From assembly GCF_000011385.1 (NCBI RefSeq), contig NC_005125.1, positions 1,550,001 to 1,614,000 on the forward strand: 64,000 nucleotides of DNA. Direction: 5' to 3'. This document shows, piece after piece, positions 55,576-64,000 of this stretch. Within the stretch, counting starts at the first letter, position 1. The number at the start of each line of letters is the position of its first letter. Under the pieces are notes generated by a model. That model made no database searches. It was not told where the DNA came from and saw nothing but the letters and a program-made list of their open reading frames with translations. Position numbers and translations under genes: made by a program. Origin of the DNA: Gloeobacter violaceus PCC 7421. GTDB taxonomy: Bacteria; Cyanobacteriota; Cyanobacteriia; Gloeobacterales; Gloeobacteraceae.

Positions 55576-57384
55576 TTAAGGTGCTAGCGGCAGCGACACC
55601 ACAAAAGTCGCCCCCTGGTTGGGTCCGGCGCTGTGGGCTTCGACACTGCCGCCGTGCAATTCGACCAGATGGCGGACGATGGCGAGCCCCAGCCCCAGAC
55701 CGCCGAAGGTGCGGGTACTGGAGCTGTCGGCCTGGCGAAAGCGGTCGAATACGAAGGGCAAAAACTCTGCCGCAATGCCCATGCCGGAGTCGGCGACCGC
55801 GATGTGCACCTGCCCGGCTCGACGCTCGACACTCACCCGAATCCGGCCGCCGACGGGGGTGAATTTGATGGCGTTGGAAAGCAAATTCCAGATCACCTGC
55901 TGCAACCGGTTGGAATCGGCCTGGAGGGTGCAGGGAGCCTCCGGATAGATTGCGCTCAGGGCAATATTTTTGGCCTCGGCGGCGGTGCGCATCGTCTCGA
56001 TGGCCGCATCGACCAGGGCGTTTACCCGTACCGGCTGGATGGTGAGCTTTAATTTGCCGGTGATGATCCGCGACACATCGAGCAAATCTTCGGTGAGGCG
56101 GGCCTGGGCCTTGGCGTTGCGCTCGATGGCATCGAGGGCGACGGCCAGCCGCTCAGGGTCGCCCGCATGGCGCCTGAGCAACTGCGTAAAGCCCAAAATC
56201 GAATTGAGCGGGGTGCGCAATTCGTGGGAGACCGTCGCCAGAAATTCGTCCTTGGCGCGATTGGCCACCTCCGCCCGGTTGCGCTCGCGCTGCTCAGCCG
56301 CGTAGAGCCGGGCGTTGTCGAAGGCGAGGGCGGCGCGCCCGGCCAGATCCTCCGCCAGCGACAGGTCCGACGGACCGTAGCGGCGGTCGGACTCCGCGAG
56401 CACAAAGGTGAGCGTCCCCAGGGTCTGGCCGCGCGCCACCAGCGGCACCACCATCGCCGAGCGATAGCTTCCCCCGCGCAGCAGCTCCAGGTGTTCCGGG
56501 CTGCCGGCGCAGGCGGACAGCAGTGCCTCGGAGAATGCAGAGTACAGTTGCGGACAACCGGTGCGAATTACCTGGGCGCTGCCCCAGGCCGCGGCCGGAT
56601 CGCTCGGCTCGCGTTCGCGCAGCCGACGCGCCCAGCCCACCTTCTCGGCATCGGCGCGGGCAAGGACCAGACAGCGCAACGCCCCGTCCGGCTCGACCAG
56701 ATCGACGGCGAACCCATCGGCCACCTGGGGAACCACCAGCCGCGCAAGGTCGGCAAAGGTGGTCTCCGCATCGAGGGAACTGGACAGCACCACACTCGCC
56801 CGCGCCAAAAAGCGGTGGCGGCGCTCGCTGTGCTCGATGGCCCGGTGCAGTCCCTGCTCGCGCTGCAACAGGGCGGCGAACGCTTCCTCGGAGCGCTTGC
56901 GCTCGGTGATGTCGCTGAAGACGGCGATCAACGAGGTGAGTTGCCCTTGGTGGGCTACCGGCCCGACGCTGGCCCGGTACCAGAACACCCGGCCGTGGTC
57001 ATCGGGTGCGGCCACCTCACAGCTTTCGGCCTCGCCGGTGGCTGTGACCCGGGCAAAAACCTCGCCCATCCGCTCGGCATGCTCCGGCAGCAAGTAATCG
57101 CCCAGATTCTGTCCGATCATCCGCTCAAGACAAAGACCGGACAGGGCGCGATTGGCAAACAAGATACATCCCCGTCGATCGACGGCGGCGATCGTATCCG
57201 GCACGTACTGGACCAGCGAACGCCAGCTTTCTTCGAGGACGCCGGTCACCTGGACGGACGCTTTGCCGTTGGTCCTGGCCAGGTCCGATTGGAGCTGTCT
57301 GCAGGTTTCTTCGAGTTGGGCAATGCGCTTGCGGGCCGCTTGCATGTCCTTTTCCGCCCGCAGGGAGTTGCTGATCTCTGTCAT
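55576..57384 (-). CDS. Sensor histidine kinase with PAS and GAF domains
   Basis: The 602-residue protein has a short coiled coil (about 10-40), a PAS/PAC domain (about 53-170, ending SDITERKRSEEAF), a GAF domain (about 190-365), HisKA with the phosphoacceptor His387 in VSHELRTPL, and HATPase (N-box NLLSNAIKFTP, G1 DSGMGIA, G2 GGLGLGLAIV). No transmembrane segment is seen, so it is a soluble sensor. The signal is unknown, and no cognate response regulator is adjacent. Its end is convergent with the DsbA-like gene, with stops 10 bases apart. Confidence 0.93.
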   Translation of the reverse strand: MTEISNSLRAEKDMQAARKRIAQLEETCRQLQSDLARTNGKASVQVTGVLEESWRSLVQYVPDTIAAVDRRGCILFANRALSGLCLERMIGQNLGDYLLPEHAERMGEVFARVTATGEAESCEVAAPDDHGRVFWYRASVGPVAHQGQLTSLIAVFSDITERKRSEEAFAALLQREQGLHRAIEHSERRHRFLARASVVLSSSLDAETTFADLARLVVPQVADGFAVDLVEPDGALRCLVLARADAEKVGWARRLREREPSDPAAAWGSAQVIRTGCPQLYSAFSEALLSACAGSPEHLELLRGGSYRSAMVVPLVARGQTLGTLTFVLAESDRRYGPSDLSLAEDLAGRAALAFDNARLYAAEQRERNRAEVANRAKDEFLATVSHELRTPLNSILGFTQLLRRHAGDPERLAVALDAIERNAKAQARLTEDLLDVSRIITGKLKLTIQPVRVNALVDAAIETMRTAAEAKNIALSAIYPEAPCTLQADSNRLQQVIWNLLSNAIKFTPVGGRIRVSVERRAGQVHIAVADSGMGIAAEFLPFVFDRFRQADSSSTRTFGGLGLGLAIVRHLVELHGGSVEAHSAGPNQGATFVVSLPLAP

Positions 57385-57519
57385 TGGCGATTCCGAAAAC
57401 GGGGGATCCAGGGCAACACCGGTGTCTGCGCAGGCAATACCAAAACCACAATCAGCTGCATTCTATCTTACCGGCAAAAGCCCGAAGCCCAAGTGGCCAC
57501 CGTCCGCAGATAGGGGCCG

Positions 57520-57978
57520 TCAGCGCCGCATGGCCCGCTCGATGTCGCGCTTGGTCTCCCGTTTTTTGATGTCTTCGCGCTTGTCGTAGAGCTTTTTGCC
57601 CCGGGCGAGGCCGAGGTCAAGTTTTACCCAACTGCCTTCGAGATAGAGCTTGAGGGGAATCAGGGTCAGACCTTTTTCCTCGACCCGGCCGGTCAGTTTG
57701 TGGATTTCGCGGCGTTTGAGCAGCAGTTTGCGGGTGCGCAGCGGATCGTGGGCGAAGGCACCGGCGGTCTGCAACGGCGAGATATTCATGTTGTACAAAA
57801 GCACCTCGCCGTGGTGGATTCGGGCGAAGGCGTCGTTCAGGTTCGCCCGGCCGGCGCGGATCGCCTTGACCTCGGTACCCAACAGGGCGAGCCCCGCTGA
57901 ATAGGTCTCCAGAATCTCGTACTCGAAGCGGGCCTTGCGGTTGTCGACTAGTATTTTGCGGGTCTTCTCGCCGGCCAT
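57520..57978 (-). CDS. smpB: SmpB, tmRNA-binding protein
   Basis: The 152-residue protein has the SmpB blocks [37 protein letters not shown] and [18 protein letters not shown], with the C-terminal basic tail that follows the mRNA path. It binds tmRNA for rescue of stalled ribosomes. Start: ATG 57978 ([13 protein letters not shown]); the longer frame adds a non-conserved leader through an upstream hairpin region. The ssrA RNA is not seen in the window. Confidence 0.95.
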   Translation of the reverse strand: MAGEKTRKILVDNRKARFEYEILETYSAGLALLGTEVKAIRAGRANLNDAFARIHHGEVLLYNMNISPLQTAGAFAHDPLRTRKLLLKRREIHKLTGRVEEKGLTLIPLKLYLEGSWVKLDLGLARGKKLYDKREDIKKRETKRDIERAMRR

Positions 57979-58039
57979 GGACGTGGGGATGGGTTGATCC
58001 TCCCAGACTATCCCAGTCGTGGGGGCAATCGACAAGAAA

Positions 58040-58063
58040 GGTGAGACCCACCAGGGCCTCACC
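58040..58063 (-). terminator. Hairpin terminator after the 112-residue secreted protein gene
   Basis: GGTGAG (58040-58045) pairs with CTCACC (58058-58063), and the stem extends through CCC/GGG after one mismatch. On the minus strand it is followed by TTTCTTGT. It lies between the 58188 gene and smpB, both on the minus strand, and may separate them. Confidence 0.6.
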
Positions 58064-58135
58064 CATTACCTTTCAGCGCTGGACCCGCCGCGTCCGGCAG
58101 GAAAACTCTATCGCCCGGCCGCGCTGCTCAGCCGA

Positions 58136-58174
58136 CGGGTCAACCGACACCCGCTTGCGATGTTGGTTGACCCG
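58136..58174. other. Ten-base inverted repeat in the 58188 gene-smpB gap
   Basis: CGGGTCAACC (58136-58145) and GGTTGACCCG (58165-58174) are perfect inverted repeats around a 19-base loop. They lie just past the stop codon of the secreted protein gene and 72 bases above the separate hairpin at 58040. No T run follows, so it may be an RNA stability or regulatory element rather than a terminator. Confidence 0.5.
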
Positions 58175-58187
58175 GGCCGCTTGACTC

Positions 58188-58526
58188 TTAGCGGCAGTTG
58201 GCGCTCGCCAGGGCGGTCGCGGTGCCCGCGTAGGGCGTCGAATCGGTGTACGGCTCCGAAGCGCGCGGACCGCTCTCGTCGTTGTCCGGGTTGAAACGCG
58301 GGTTGTCGATGCACTGCTCGGCGCCGGGGCTGAAGACCACCCCACCGAGGCGGCCGCCCTCGGCGCTCAGGGTAGGAGCGACGGTCTTGCCGGCCTGGAT
58401 GTCTTTGATTTGCTGGACGCTCAGGCCGGGGTACTGCGAGCGCAGACCTTTGTCGACGGCCAAAGCGGGAACGCAGAAGGCGACGAGGGCAAAAGCGGCG
58501 AGGACGGGGGCAAAGCGACGGTGCAT
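58188..58526 (-). CDS. Small secreted protein, 112 residues
   Basis: The protein has a clear signal peptide (MHRRFAPVLAAFALVAFCV, cleaved near PALA), then a short mature part with two Cys (EQCIDNPRF and the C-terminal ANCR). ATG 58526 follows AGGAGA with about 8 bases. Mature segments such as YPGLSVQQIKDIQAGKT are not recognised. It is probably exported and possibly disulfide-bonded. It has its own downstream hairpins. The 222 bases between it and murI (58527-58748) contain no gene. Confidence 0.7.
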   Translation of the reverse strand: MHRRFAPVLAAFALVAFCVPALAVDKGLRSQYPGLSVQQIKDIQAGKTVAPTLSAEGGRLGGVVFSPGAEQCIDNPRFNPDNDESGPRASEPYTDSTPYAGTATALASANCR

Positions 58527-58748
58527 GGCGGTGTCTCCTGGGCTGAAAGTGTGTTTTTGAGCGCTCTGGGCTCATGACTTCATACTCAGGGACGGCAATG
58601 AGCGCTTTGTGAAGTTTTGATGAGAAGCCCCTTAGGCAAGGGTTCGGCGAGACTGGAGCGGTTTTTTGGTTGCCCAGACACCGGCAGGCTGACTGTAAAC
58701 CCCAGTGGACAACGGTTGCAATCCTGACACCTGACACCTGAAAGCGCT

Positions 58749-59546
58749 CTAGTTTGTCTGAGCGGCCGGCAGCGGCGGCAGGGCGACCGCCTGCACCTGC
58801 GGATAGTAGTCGAGCCAGGGGTAGGCCGCCTGCGCAAAGCGCACCGGATCGCCGGAGACGAAAAAGTGACAGGCAGCCCGGGTCTCCAACCGCCGTGAGG
58901 GCGGCAGTGCCGCCGCCAGTTCGGCCACCGCCGCCACCGCCGGGTCGACGCACCGCACACTGGCCGGGAGCAGATCGCCAATCACCGGAGCCAGGTACGG
59001 ATAGTGGGTGCAGCCATAGACGAGGGTGTCGATGCGCTGTTCTACCAGCGGCGCCAGGTAGCGGCGGGCCACCGAGCGCACCTCCTCGCCCAGCAGCCGG
59101 CCGCCTTCGACGAGCGGCACAAATTCTGGGCAGGCAACTTCCCATACTTGCGCCCGGGGGGTGAGCGCCTGGATGGCGCGGGTGTAGGCATGGCTTTGAA
59201 CCGTGGCGGCGGTGGCGATCACACCGATGCGCCGGCCTCGGCGGGCGGCGGCGCGGGCGGCCGGGGCGATTAGCCCACCGACTTTCAGGGCATATTCCGA
59301 CGCGACCACCGGCAACGCGAGGGCCGAACTGGTGTTGCAGGCCATCAGCACGCGCTGGACTCCCTGCTGTTCGAACCAGTGCAAGATCTCGCGCACGTAC
59401 CGGCAGATTTCGGCCGGGGTGCGAGAGCCGTAGGGCAGGCGGGCCGTGTCGGCAAAGTAGATCACCGGCTGTGCGGGCAGCCTACGGGCGATTTCCCGCA
59501 GCACCGTCAGACCACCCAGCCCGCTGTCAAATAGGCCCAAAACCAT
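58749..59546 (-). CDS. murI: Glutamate racemase
   Basis: The 265-residue protein has the racemase blocks GLFDSGLGGLTVLREI, DTARLPYGSR, the first catalytic Cys in MACNTSSALAL and the second in YGCTHYPYL. It makes D-glutamate for peptidoglycan. Start at 59546 (MVLGLFDSGLGG). It is a single gene between small hypotheticals, with 64 bases to the upstream 59611 gene. Confidence 0.95.
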   Translation of the reverse strand: MVLGLFDSGLGGLTVLREIARRLPAQPVIYFADTARLPYGSRTPAEICRYVREILHWFEQQGVQRVLMACNTSSALALPVVASEYALKVGGLIAPAARAAARRGRRIGVIATAATVQSHAYTRAIQALTPRAQVWEVACPEFVPLVEGGRLLGEEVRSVARRYLAPLVEQRIDTLVYGCTHYPYLAPVIGDLLPASVRCVDPAVAAVAELAAALPPSRRLETRAACHFFVSGDPVRFAQAAYPWLDYYPQVQAVALPPLPAAQTN

Positions 59547-59610
59547 ACCCTACGCACTCGTCACACTGTTTTCGAGTGTCCCATGGAAGGGCACCGGACT
59601 AGAACTGTCC

Positions 59611-60075
59611 TCAAGAGCGCAGGTCGATGAGGGTGCACTCCCCAGGTTGATCGATCTGCTCGTACAGCGAATCGACGAGTTGCTCCTGCGAAGGCGGAGC
59701 CACCGAGTCGAGCAAGATCACCCAGTGGCGCTGGATACCCAGAGCCGAGCGCACCGCCCGAAAATTCTGGGATTTGACTAGCCCCAGTTCGTTGAGGGCG
59801 TGGCGGTCGCGGGTGGTGACCAGGACCGCCACCCGGATAGCTGCGCCGTCGATATTTTCCAGGCTCACCACCGCATCGATGAGCACCAGATCGAGCCAGG
59901 TGGCGGGATCTTGCAGGTCCTCTCCGCGCCGGGAAGCTTCCTCGACGCGGTCGGATAATCGCGAGCGGATGGCCGGCCTGAGGGTGGCGACAGTGATAGT
60001 TCTCAAGAACTCCTTATCGACGATCTTGAGCTCGCGGGCGATCCGTTGGAACCACAACTTGCTTTGGTATGACAT
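59611..60075 (-). CDS. Hypothetical protein, 154 residues
   Basis: The soluble protein starts MSYQSKLWFQRIARELKIVD. It has a helical first part (RLSDRVEEASRRGEDLQDP) and a beta-rich second part (IRVAVLVTTRDRHAL and RHWVILLDSVAPPS). No known motif was recognised. Codon use matches the host, and it is flanked on the same strand by murI and the DUF4079-like gene. It is probably real but of unknown role. Confidence 0.65.
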   Translation of the reverse strand: MSYQSKLWFQRIARELKIVDKEFLRTITVATLRPAIRSRLSDRVEEASRRGEDLQDPATWLDLVLIDAVVSLENIDGAAIRVAVLVTTRDRHALNELGLVKSQNFRAVRSALGIQRHWVILLDSVAPPSQEQLVDSLYEQIDQPGECTLIDLRS

Positions 60076-60184
60076 GCAGAAGCCCCCCAGAACTGCTCCG
60101 ACCGCCGGGGCAGCCGCTGAGAGATACTGGGCCGAGACGTCTCGATCATCCTACCATTTGCGGCTGATCCCAGGCCGGGGAGGT

Positions 60185-60625
60185 TCAGCTGCGCAGCAGT
60201 TGACGAATCATCCAGCCGCCGCTGAGAAACTGGATGACCAGCATCGCCATCACCGTGCCGTTCAGAATTGAGTGGACCAGCCGCGCCCACTTTCGGCGCT
60301 TGAGGGAGCGCACCGTCACCAGCGCCGTCGAGACGACCAGCAACAGCACGACCACCAGCGCGCCCAAACCGTGCCAGTCGGTATCGATCGCTTCGGGCAG
60401 GCTCTTGCTCGCGAAGCCTCCCACCGTCGCCACCAGCACCAGCGAGATCAAAAAAGCGATGCCGTTGGCGATGTGGCGGTCGCGCGCAAGTTTTGGCGAT
60501 ACCTTGCGCCGCGAGCGCTCGGCGCGGACCTGCTGCAATTCGATACCGAAGGCGGCGGCGGCAAAACCGACCGGAAAGACGATGAGCAACATCAGCGCCG
60601 GGTGCAAATAGGCGGTCCAGGTCAC
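60185..60625 (-). CDS. DUF4079-like small membrane protein
   Basis: The 146-residue protein has four predicted membrane helices: YLHPALMLLIVFPVGFAAAA, IANGIAFLISLVLVATVGG, LGALVVVLLLVVSTALVTV and ILNGTVMAMLVIQFLSGGW. This layout, with histidines near the membrane, matches the DUF4079 family common in cyanobacteria, possibly cytochrome b561-like. The function is unknown. Start ATG 60625, 53 bases from the upstream repeat protein on the same strand. Confidence 0.75.
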   Translation of the reverse strand: MTWTAYLHPALMLLIVFPVGFAAAAFGIELQQVRAERSRRKVSPKLARDRHIANGIAFLISLVLVATVGGFASKSLPEAIDTDWHGLGALVVVLLLVVSTALVTVRSLKRRKWARLVHSILNGTVMAMLVIQFLSGGWMIRQLLRS

Positions 60626-60678
60626 AAAAGTTTACCCTCAAGGCCACCTTCAGGATAAAACCCCCTGGAGTGCACCGG

Positions 60679-62019
60679 TTACTGCTGGATCAAGATCAAT
60701 TTTTGCTGGCGGGTCTTGCCGTCTTTGACGGCGCTCAAGTTGACCTCGTAGCGGGTACCGGCGGCGGTCACAGGCGAGCTGAACTGGAAGGAGAAGTTGC
60801 CCTGGGCGTCGGCCTGGACGGTGCCCTTGTAGACGTTCTGGTTGACGCCGAACAGACCGATGACCGACGTGGTCGCCTGCACATCGGCACTGACGCTCGC
60901 CCCGGCAGCGGTCTTGCCGGTCACGGTAACCGGTCCTCCCGGCACCTGGCTGTTGTTGGCAGGGCTGGTGACGGTGAGGACGAACGGTTCTGGACGGGTG
61001 GCCGCACTCGCCCGGCCGACATCGAACGACCAGGTACCGCGCCCGACGTTGCCCGAGAGGTCTTTGAGGTCCACCTCCACGCGGTATTCGCCCGGCGGCA
61101 GGTCGCGTTTGGGTTGAAAGTTAAAAAAGTTGGCGGTGATGGTCGCGTCTTTGGTCACATCCCGGCCGTCGAAGCGCACCCGCACCGACTTTGAATCGAC
61201 CCCCGAGCCGCGTCCGTCGTCGAAGACCGCCGAAACCAGCGGCCGGGGCGATTCGGCGGCGGTGCGGTCGGCCGGCGTCACATTCTGGACCGTGGGCGCT
61301 TCTTTGTCGTTGATGAGGCCCTGCTCCAGCCGCGAGCGCGCCGTGCGCCCCCGGTTTTCGAGCAGAGCGGTGATCGCCACGCCGGGCGGGAAGTTGTCGT
61401 CGCGGCGAATAGTATAGCGCCCCTCGTAGCTGCCGGGGGTGGTCTGCTCCATCGGCCGGTCGCGCACGACATCGCCGATGGTAAAAGAAGCGCGCGAGTC
61501 GGGGGTGCCGGTGAGCCTAAAAACCAGTTCGGCTCCCGGTTCGAGCCGCTCGACCGGGTCGACCGCAAAGCGCTCGATGCGCACCGCACTGTCGGCACCG
61601 CCGCCTGCAGCGAGCGGTTGGGCCAACTGCAGCGAGGTGGAGCGCCTGCCCTGGGCGAGGGTGGCACGCACAACGGTCTTCCCGGTGATCCGGTCGTTGC
61701 GCTTGATGGTATAGCGGCCCTCGTAGACACCGGGCTCGACTTCGCGCAGGGACAATCGGGAAGCCACCCCGGCGATCGAGATGGTCGCTTTTGCTTTGGG
61801 GGAGCCTTCGACGGTGAAGACCAGTTCGGTGCCGGGGCTAAGATCGTCGACCTCCCCGGCGGTAAAGCTGTCGATGGCGGGGGCGCTCTGGGCGATGGTT
61901 ATCCCTGCCGGCGGCAGAGGTGCAGCCACCGTACCCAAAACGGTCCCCGTCCACGCCAGGGTGGTCAGCACCGCCACCAGAGTCCTCGCACCGTGCACTC
62001 GACTGTCCATACGCTCCAC
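60679..62019 (-). CDS. Secreted Ig-like repeat protein, 446 residues
   Basis: The protein has a signal-like N-terminus (TLVAVLTTLAWTGTVLGTVA), then two homologous domains. Each carries a PGVYEGRYTIKRND-like motif (about 95-108 and 193-206), preceded by LSPGTELVFTVEGSP / LEPGAELVFRLTGTP. A third Ig-like part (about 240-330) and a C-terminal domain with TVTSPANNSQVPGGPVTVTG follow. It resembles cyanobacterial proteins of unknown role that may bind the cell surface. No catalytic motif was seen. Start 62019; a second Met lies 3 codons in. It is divergent from the cyclophilin gene, with about 70 bases between. Confidence 0.8.
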   Translation of the reverse strand: MERMDSRVHGARTLVAVLTTLAWTGTVLGTVAAPLPPAGITIAQSAPAIDSFTAGEVDDLSPGTELVFTVEGSPKAKATISIAGVASRLSLREVEPGVYEGRYTIKRNDRITGKTVVRATLAQGRRSTSLQLAQPLAAGGGADSAVRIERFAVDPVERLEPGAELVFRLTGTPDSRASFTIGDVVRDRPMEQTTPGSYEGRYTIRRDDNFPPGVAITALLENRGRTARSRLEQGLINDKEAPTVQNVTPADRTAAESPRPLVSAVFDDGRGSGVDSKSVRVRFDGRDVTKDATITANFFNFQPKRDLPPGEYRVEVDLKDLSGNVGRGTWSFDVGRASAATRPEPFVLTVTSPANNSQVPGGPVTVTGKTAAGASVSADVQATTSVIGLFGVNQNVYKGTVQADAQGNFSFQFSSPVTAAGTRYEVNLSAVKDGKTRQQKLILIQQ

Positions 62020-62089
62020 CCGAAAAGCCCACGATCGAAAGTATAATTGGGCACCGTGCGTTCCGATTCAGTCTCTGGCGAGAACCGAA

Positions 62090-62812
62090 GTGAGATTGTT
62101 GAAGTTGTGTTTGGGCTTTACCCTGCTTGCCGCCCTGGGCGGCTGCACCGGCGCCCCCCCAAAATCCGACCGGGCCGGAGCCGAACCGGTTGCCGTTCCT
62201 GCCGAATACGCCAATTTTCCCCGGTTGACGGGTAAAGCCCTGGTCGAATTGACCACCACCCAGGGGCCGATCACCATCGTCCTCGACGGCGACCGCGCCC
62301 CGATCAACGCCGGCAACTTTATCGATCTGGTGCAAAAGGGCGTCTACACGGGCACGGCCTTCAATCGCTTCGAAAAGGGTTACCTGGTGCAGGTGAGCGA
62401 TCCCCAGGGCAAAAACGACGGCGGCTACCTCGATCCGGCCACCGGCAAGATCCGGCGGGTGCCCATCGAGATCATTCCTGAGGGTGCCTCCCAGCCGGTT
62501 TACGGCAAGACCCTCCGCCAGGCGGGGATCCCCGAGAAGATTTTCCCGGTGATGCGCCACTTGCCCGGAGCGGTCGGTCTGGCGCACACCGAAAAAGACC
62601 CCAACTCCGGTTCGACCCAGTTTTATATCACCTACGCCAACAACGAAATGGTCAACCCGCGCGGCAACTTCCTGGATGGGCGCTACACGGTCTTCGGTTA
62701 CGTGGTGGATGGTCTGACCAACGCCGAGAAACTGCGCATCGGCGATAAGATCCTCTCTGCAAAGGTGGTTCTGGGGACCGAAAAGTTCCAGCCCTCCGCT
62801 GCCGGTAAATAA
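62090..62812 (+). CDS. Lipoprotein peptidyl-prolyl cis-trans isomerase (cyclophilin type)
   Basis: The 240-residue protein starts at GTG 62090 with a lipoprotein signal: LCLGFTLLAALGGC, where LGGC is the lipobox. The cyclophilin domain has INAGNFIDLVQKGVYTGTAF, GAVGLAHTEKDPNSGSTQFY and GYVVDGLTNAEKL. It would act on periplasmic proteins or on the lumen-equivalent side of the membrane. TATAAT at 62042-62047 may be its -10, although no good -35 is present. It ends 3 bases before the convergent ppk stop. Confidence 0.88.
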   Translation: MRLLKLCLGFTLLAALGGCTGAPPKSDRAGAEPVAVPAEYANFPRLTGKALVELTTTQGPITIVLDGDRAPINAGNFIDLVQKGVYTGTAFNRFEKGYLVQVSDPQGKNDGGYLDPATGKIRRVPIEIIPEGASQPVYGKTLRQAGIPEKIFPVMRHLPGAVGLAHTEKDPNSGSTQFYITYANNEMVNPRGNFLDGRYTVFGYVVDGLTNAEKLRIGDKILSAKVVLGTEKFQPSAAGK

Positions 62813-62815
62813 TCC

Positions 62816-64000
62816 TCAGCGGCTGAGCGCCCGGTCGATGAGCACCTGCTGGGAGCTGATTTCGATTTCACCGGGCAACGCCTGACGGCGGGCGTAGGCG
62901 CCGTTGGTCTGCAACTCCCAGCTCTGGCGGTTGTCGCTGAGCAGCAGATTCAAAAAAGCGACCAGTTCCTCGCGCAGGCGCGGCTCTTCGACAGGGGTCA
63001 TCACCTCGACGCGCCGATCGAGATTGCGGGGCATCCAGTCAGCAGAGCCGATGTAGACTTCGCTGTTGCCGGCGTTGCCGAAGTAGAACACCCGCGAATG
63101 TTCGAGCAGGCGGCCCACGATGCTGATGACGCGAATATTTTCGCTCACCTCGGCATAGCCCGGCCGCAGACAGCAGATGCCGCGCACAATCAGATCGATG
63201 TGCACCCCGGCCTGGGAAGCCCGGCACAGCGCCCGGATCAAAATCGGGTCGACCAGGGAATTCATCTTGGCGATGATCCGCCCGGGAGCCTCGGGGGAGC
63301 GCGCGGCAATCTCGCGGTCGATCAGTTCGACAAATTGGTCGCGCATGCGGGCAGGAGCGACCAGCAGCTTGCGGTAATGGGTCTGGTGGGAGTAGCCGGT
63401 CAGATAGTTGAACAAATCGGTGACGTCGGCCCCCAGATCCGGCCTGCAGCTAAATAGACCGTAGTCGGTGTAGAGATTGGCGGTTTTGGAGTTGTAGTTG
63501 CCGGTGGCCAGATGCACGTAGCGACGGATGTGGCCTTTTTCGCGGCGGACCACCAACAGCGCCTTGGCGTGGGTCTTAAGACCCACCAGGCCGTAGACGA
63601 CGTGCACCCCGGCGCGCTCCAGGGCTCGCGCCCAGTTGATGTTGTTCTCTTCGTCGAAGCGGGCTTTGAGTTCCACCAGCACCGCCACCTGCTTGCCGTT
63701 TTCAGCGGCGCGAATCAAGGCGCGCACGATAGGCGAGTCGCCGGAGGTGCGGTACAGGGTCTGCTTGATGGTGAGCACGTCCGGATCGTCCGCCGCCGCC
63801 GAGACGAAGCGCTCGACGGTGGCGGCAAACGAATCGTAGGGGTGGTGCACCAGCCGGTCGCCCTGGCGGATGAGCTGAAAGATATCGAGTTGAGGGTTGC
63901 GAAAATCGGGCGGCACCTGGGCGCTAAAGGGCCGGTGCTTGAGATCGGGCCTCTCCAGCCCGGCCAGTTGCCAAAGACAGCGCAAATCGAGCAAGCCGTT
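62816..64000 (-). CDS. ppk: Polyphosphate kinase, C-terminal part (truncated by window edge)
   Basis: The last 394 residues of PPK1 are present; the frame runs off the right edge. Visible are the HHPYDSF motif, the DDPDVLTIKQTLYRTSGDSP helix region, and the catalytic histidine region GLKTHAKALLVVRREKG, followed by the second phospholipase-D-like domain (GSADWMPRNLDRRVEVM). It makes polyphosphate from ATP. It is convergent with the cyclophilin gene. Confidence 0.95.
   Translation of the reverse strand, partial: NGLLDLRCLWQLAGLERPDLKHRPFSAQVPPDFRNPQLDIFQLIRQGDRLVHHPYDSFAATVERFVSAAADDPDVLTIKQTLYRTSGDSPIVRALIRAAENGKQVAVLVELKARFDEENNINWARALERAGVHVVYGLVGLKTHAKALLVVRREKGHIRRYVHLATGNYNSKTANLYTDYGLFSCRPDLGADVTDLFNYLTGYSHQTHYRKLLVAPARMRDQFVELIDREIAARSPEAPGRIIAKMNSLVDPILIRALCRASQAGVHIDLIVRGICCLRPGYAEVSENIRVISIVGRLLEHSRVFYFGNAGNSEVYIGSADWMPRNLDRRVEVMTPVEEPRLREELVAFLNLLLSDNRQSWELQTNGAYARRQALPGEIEISSQQVLIDRALSR

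Overview
The window looks like chromosomal DNA of a Gloeobacter-type cyanobacterium, that is, a high-GC, early-branching cyanobacterium without thylakoids. The reasons are GC-rich codon use, an rRNA operon in the order 16S-tRNA-Ile-tRNA-Ala-23S-5S, a BCD/PucC-type pigment transporter, a YlqD-type protein, a DUF4079-type membrane protein, and an rpmH-rnpA-PH-domain cluster. The genus assignment is inference from gene content and style, not from a database match. Coding density is high and no gene-free stretch exceeds about 300 bases.

Layout. 1-3.9 kb: the tail of an unknown gene, then a divergent pair that resembles an RNase II/R-family protein and a DinG/XPD-type helicase. Both appear to have lost catalytic motifs. 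3.9-8.7 kb: a secreted FG-GAP/VCBS repeat protein gene with a one-base frame break, and a TonB-dependent receptor behind a Fur-box-like site. 8.7-13 kb: a leftward run of a CBS-tRNA nucleotidyltransferase, a CDF metal exporter, a universal stress protein and a GldA-like dehydrogenase. 13-17.8 kb: aspartase, hotdog thioesterase, a proteasome-beta-like Ntn hydrolase, an SDR protein, an alkyltransferase-like protein and LarB. 17.8-22.9 kb: the rRNA operon on the minus strand, with its promoter and terminator. 23-29 kb: threonine synthase, QueG, dUTPase, a small zinc-ribbon protein, MreB, an ABC1/UbiB-family protein and a small orphan. 29-37 kb: S9 peptidase, MurJ, YgfZ, and DnaA divergent from rpmH-rnpA-PH protein, then an alpha-E protein.

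37-49 kb: a PadR regulator with a striking promoter operator, coupled to an ADOP-type permease; then Mrp, a DUF29 protein, a pigment transporter, a methyltransferase, and a rightward run YlqD-ferredoxin-RodA-FolB followed by a second TonB receptor. 49.3-51.2 kb: an AT-rich island with an overlapping AAA ATPase and TOPRIM-like gene pair, the best candidate for an uncharacterised (probably anti-phage) system. 51.3-64 kb: MFS efflux protein, PBP1A, DsbA-like protein, hybrid PAS/GAF sensor kinase, SmpB, MurI, several secreted or membrane proteins of unknown role, a lipoprotein cyclophilin and the C-terminal part of polyphosphate kinase.

How the genes work together. Several genes serve the cell envelope (MreB, RodA, PBP1A, MurJ, MurI, a DsbA-like oxidoreductase), but they are scattered singly. 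Two TonB receptors serve iron or cobalamin-type uptake. rRNA, rpmH-rnpA, SmpB, the CCA-type enzyme and QueG belong to the translation machinery. The ATPase/TOPRIM island and the PadR-ADOP pair look like acquired modules in an otherwise housekeeping region.
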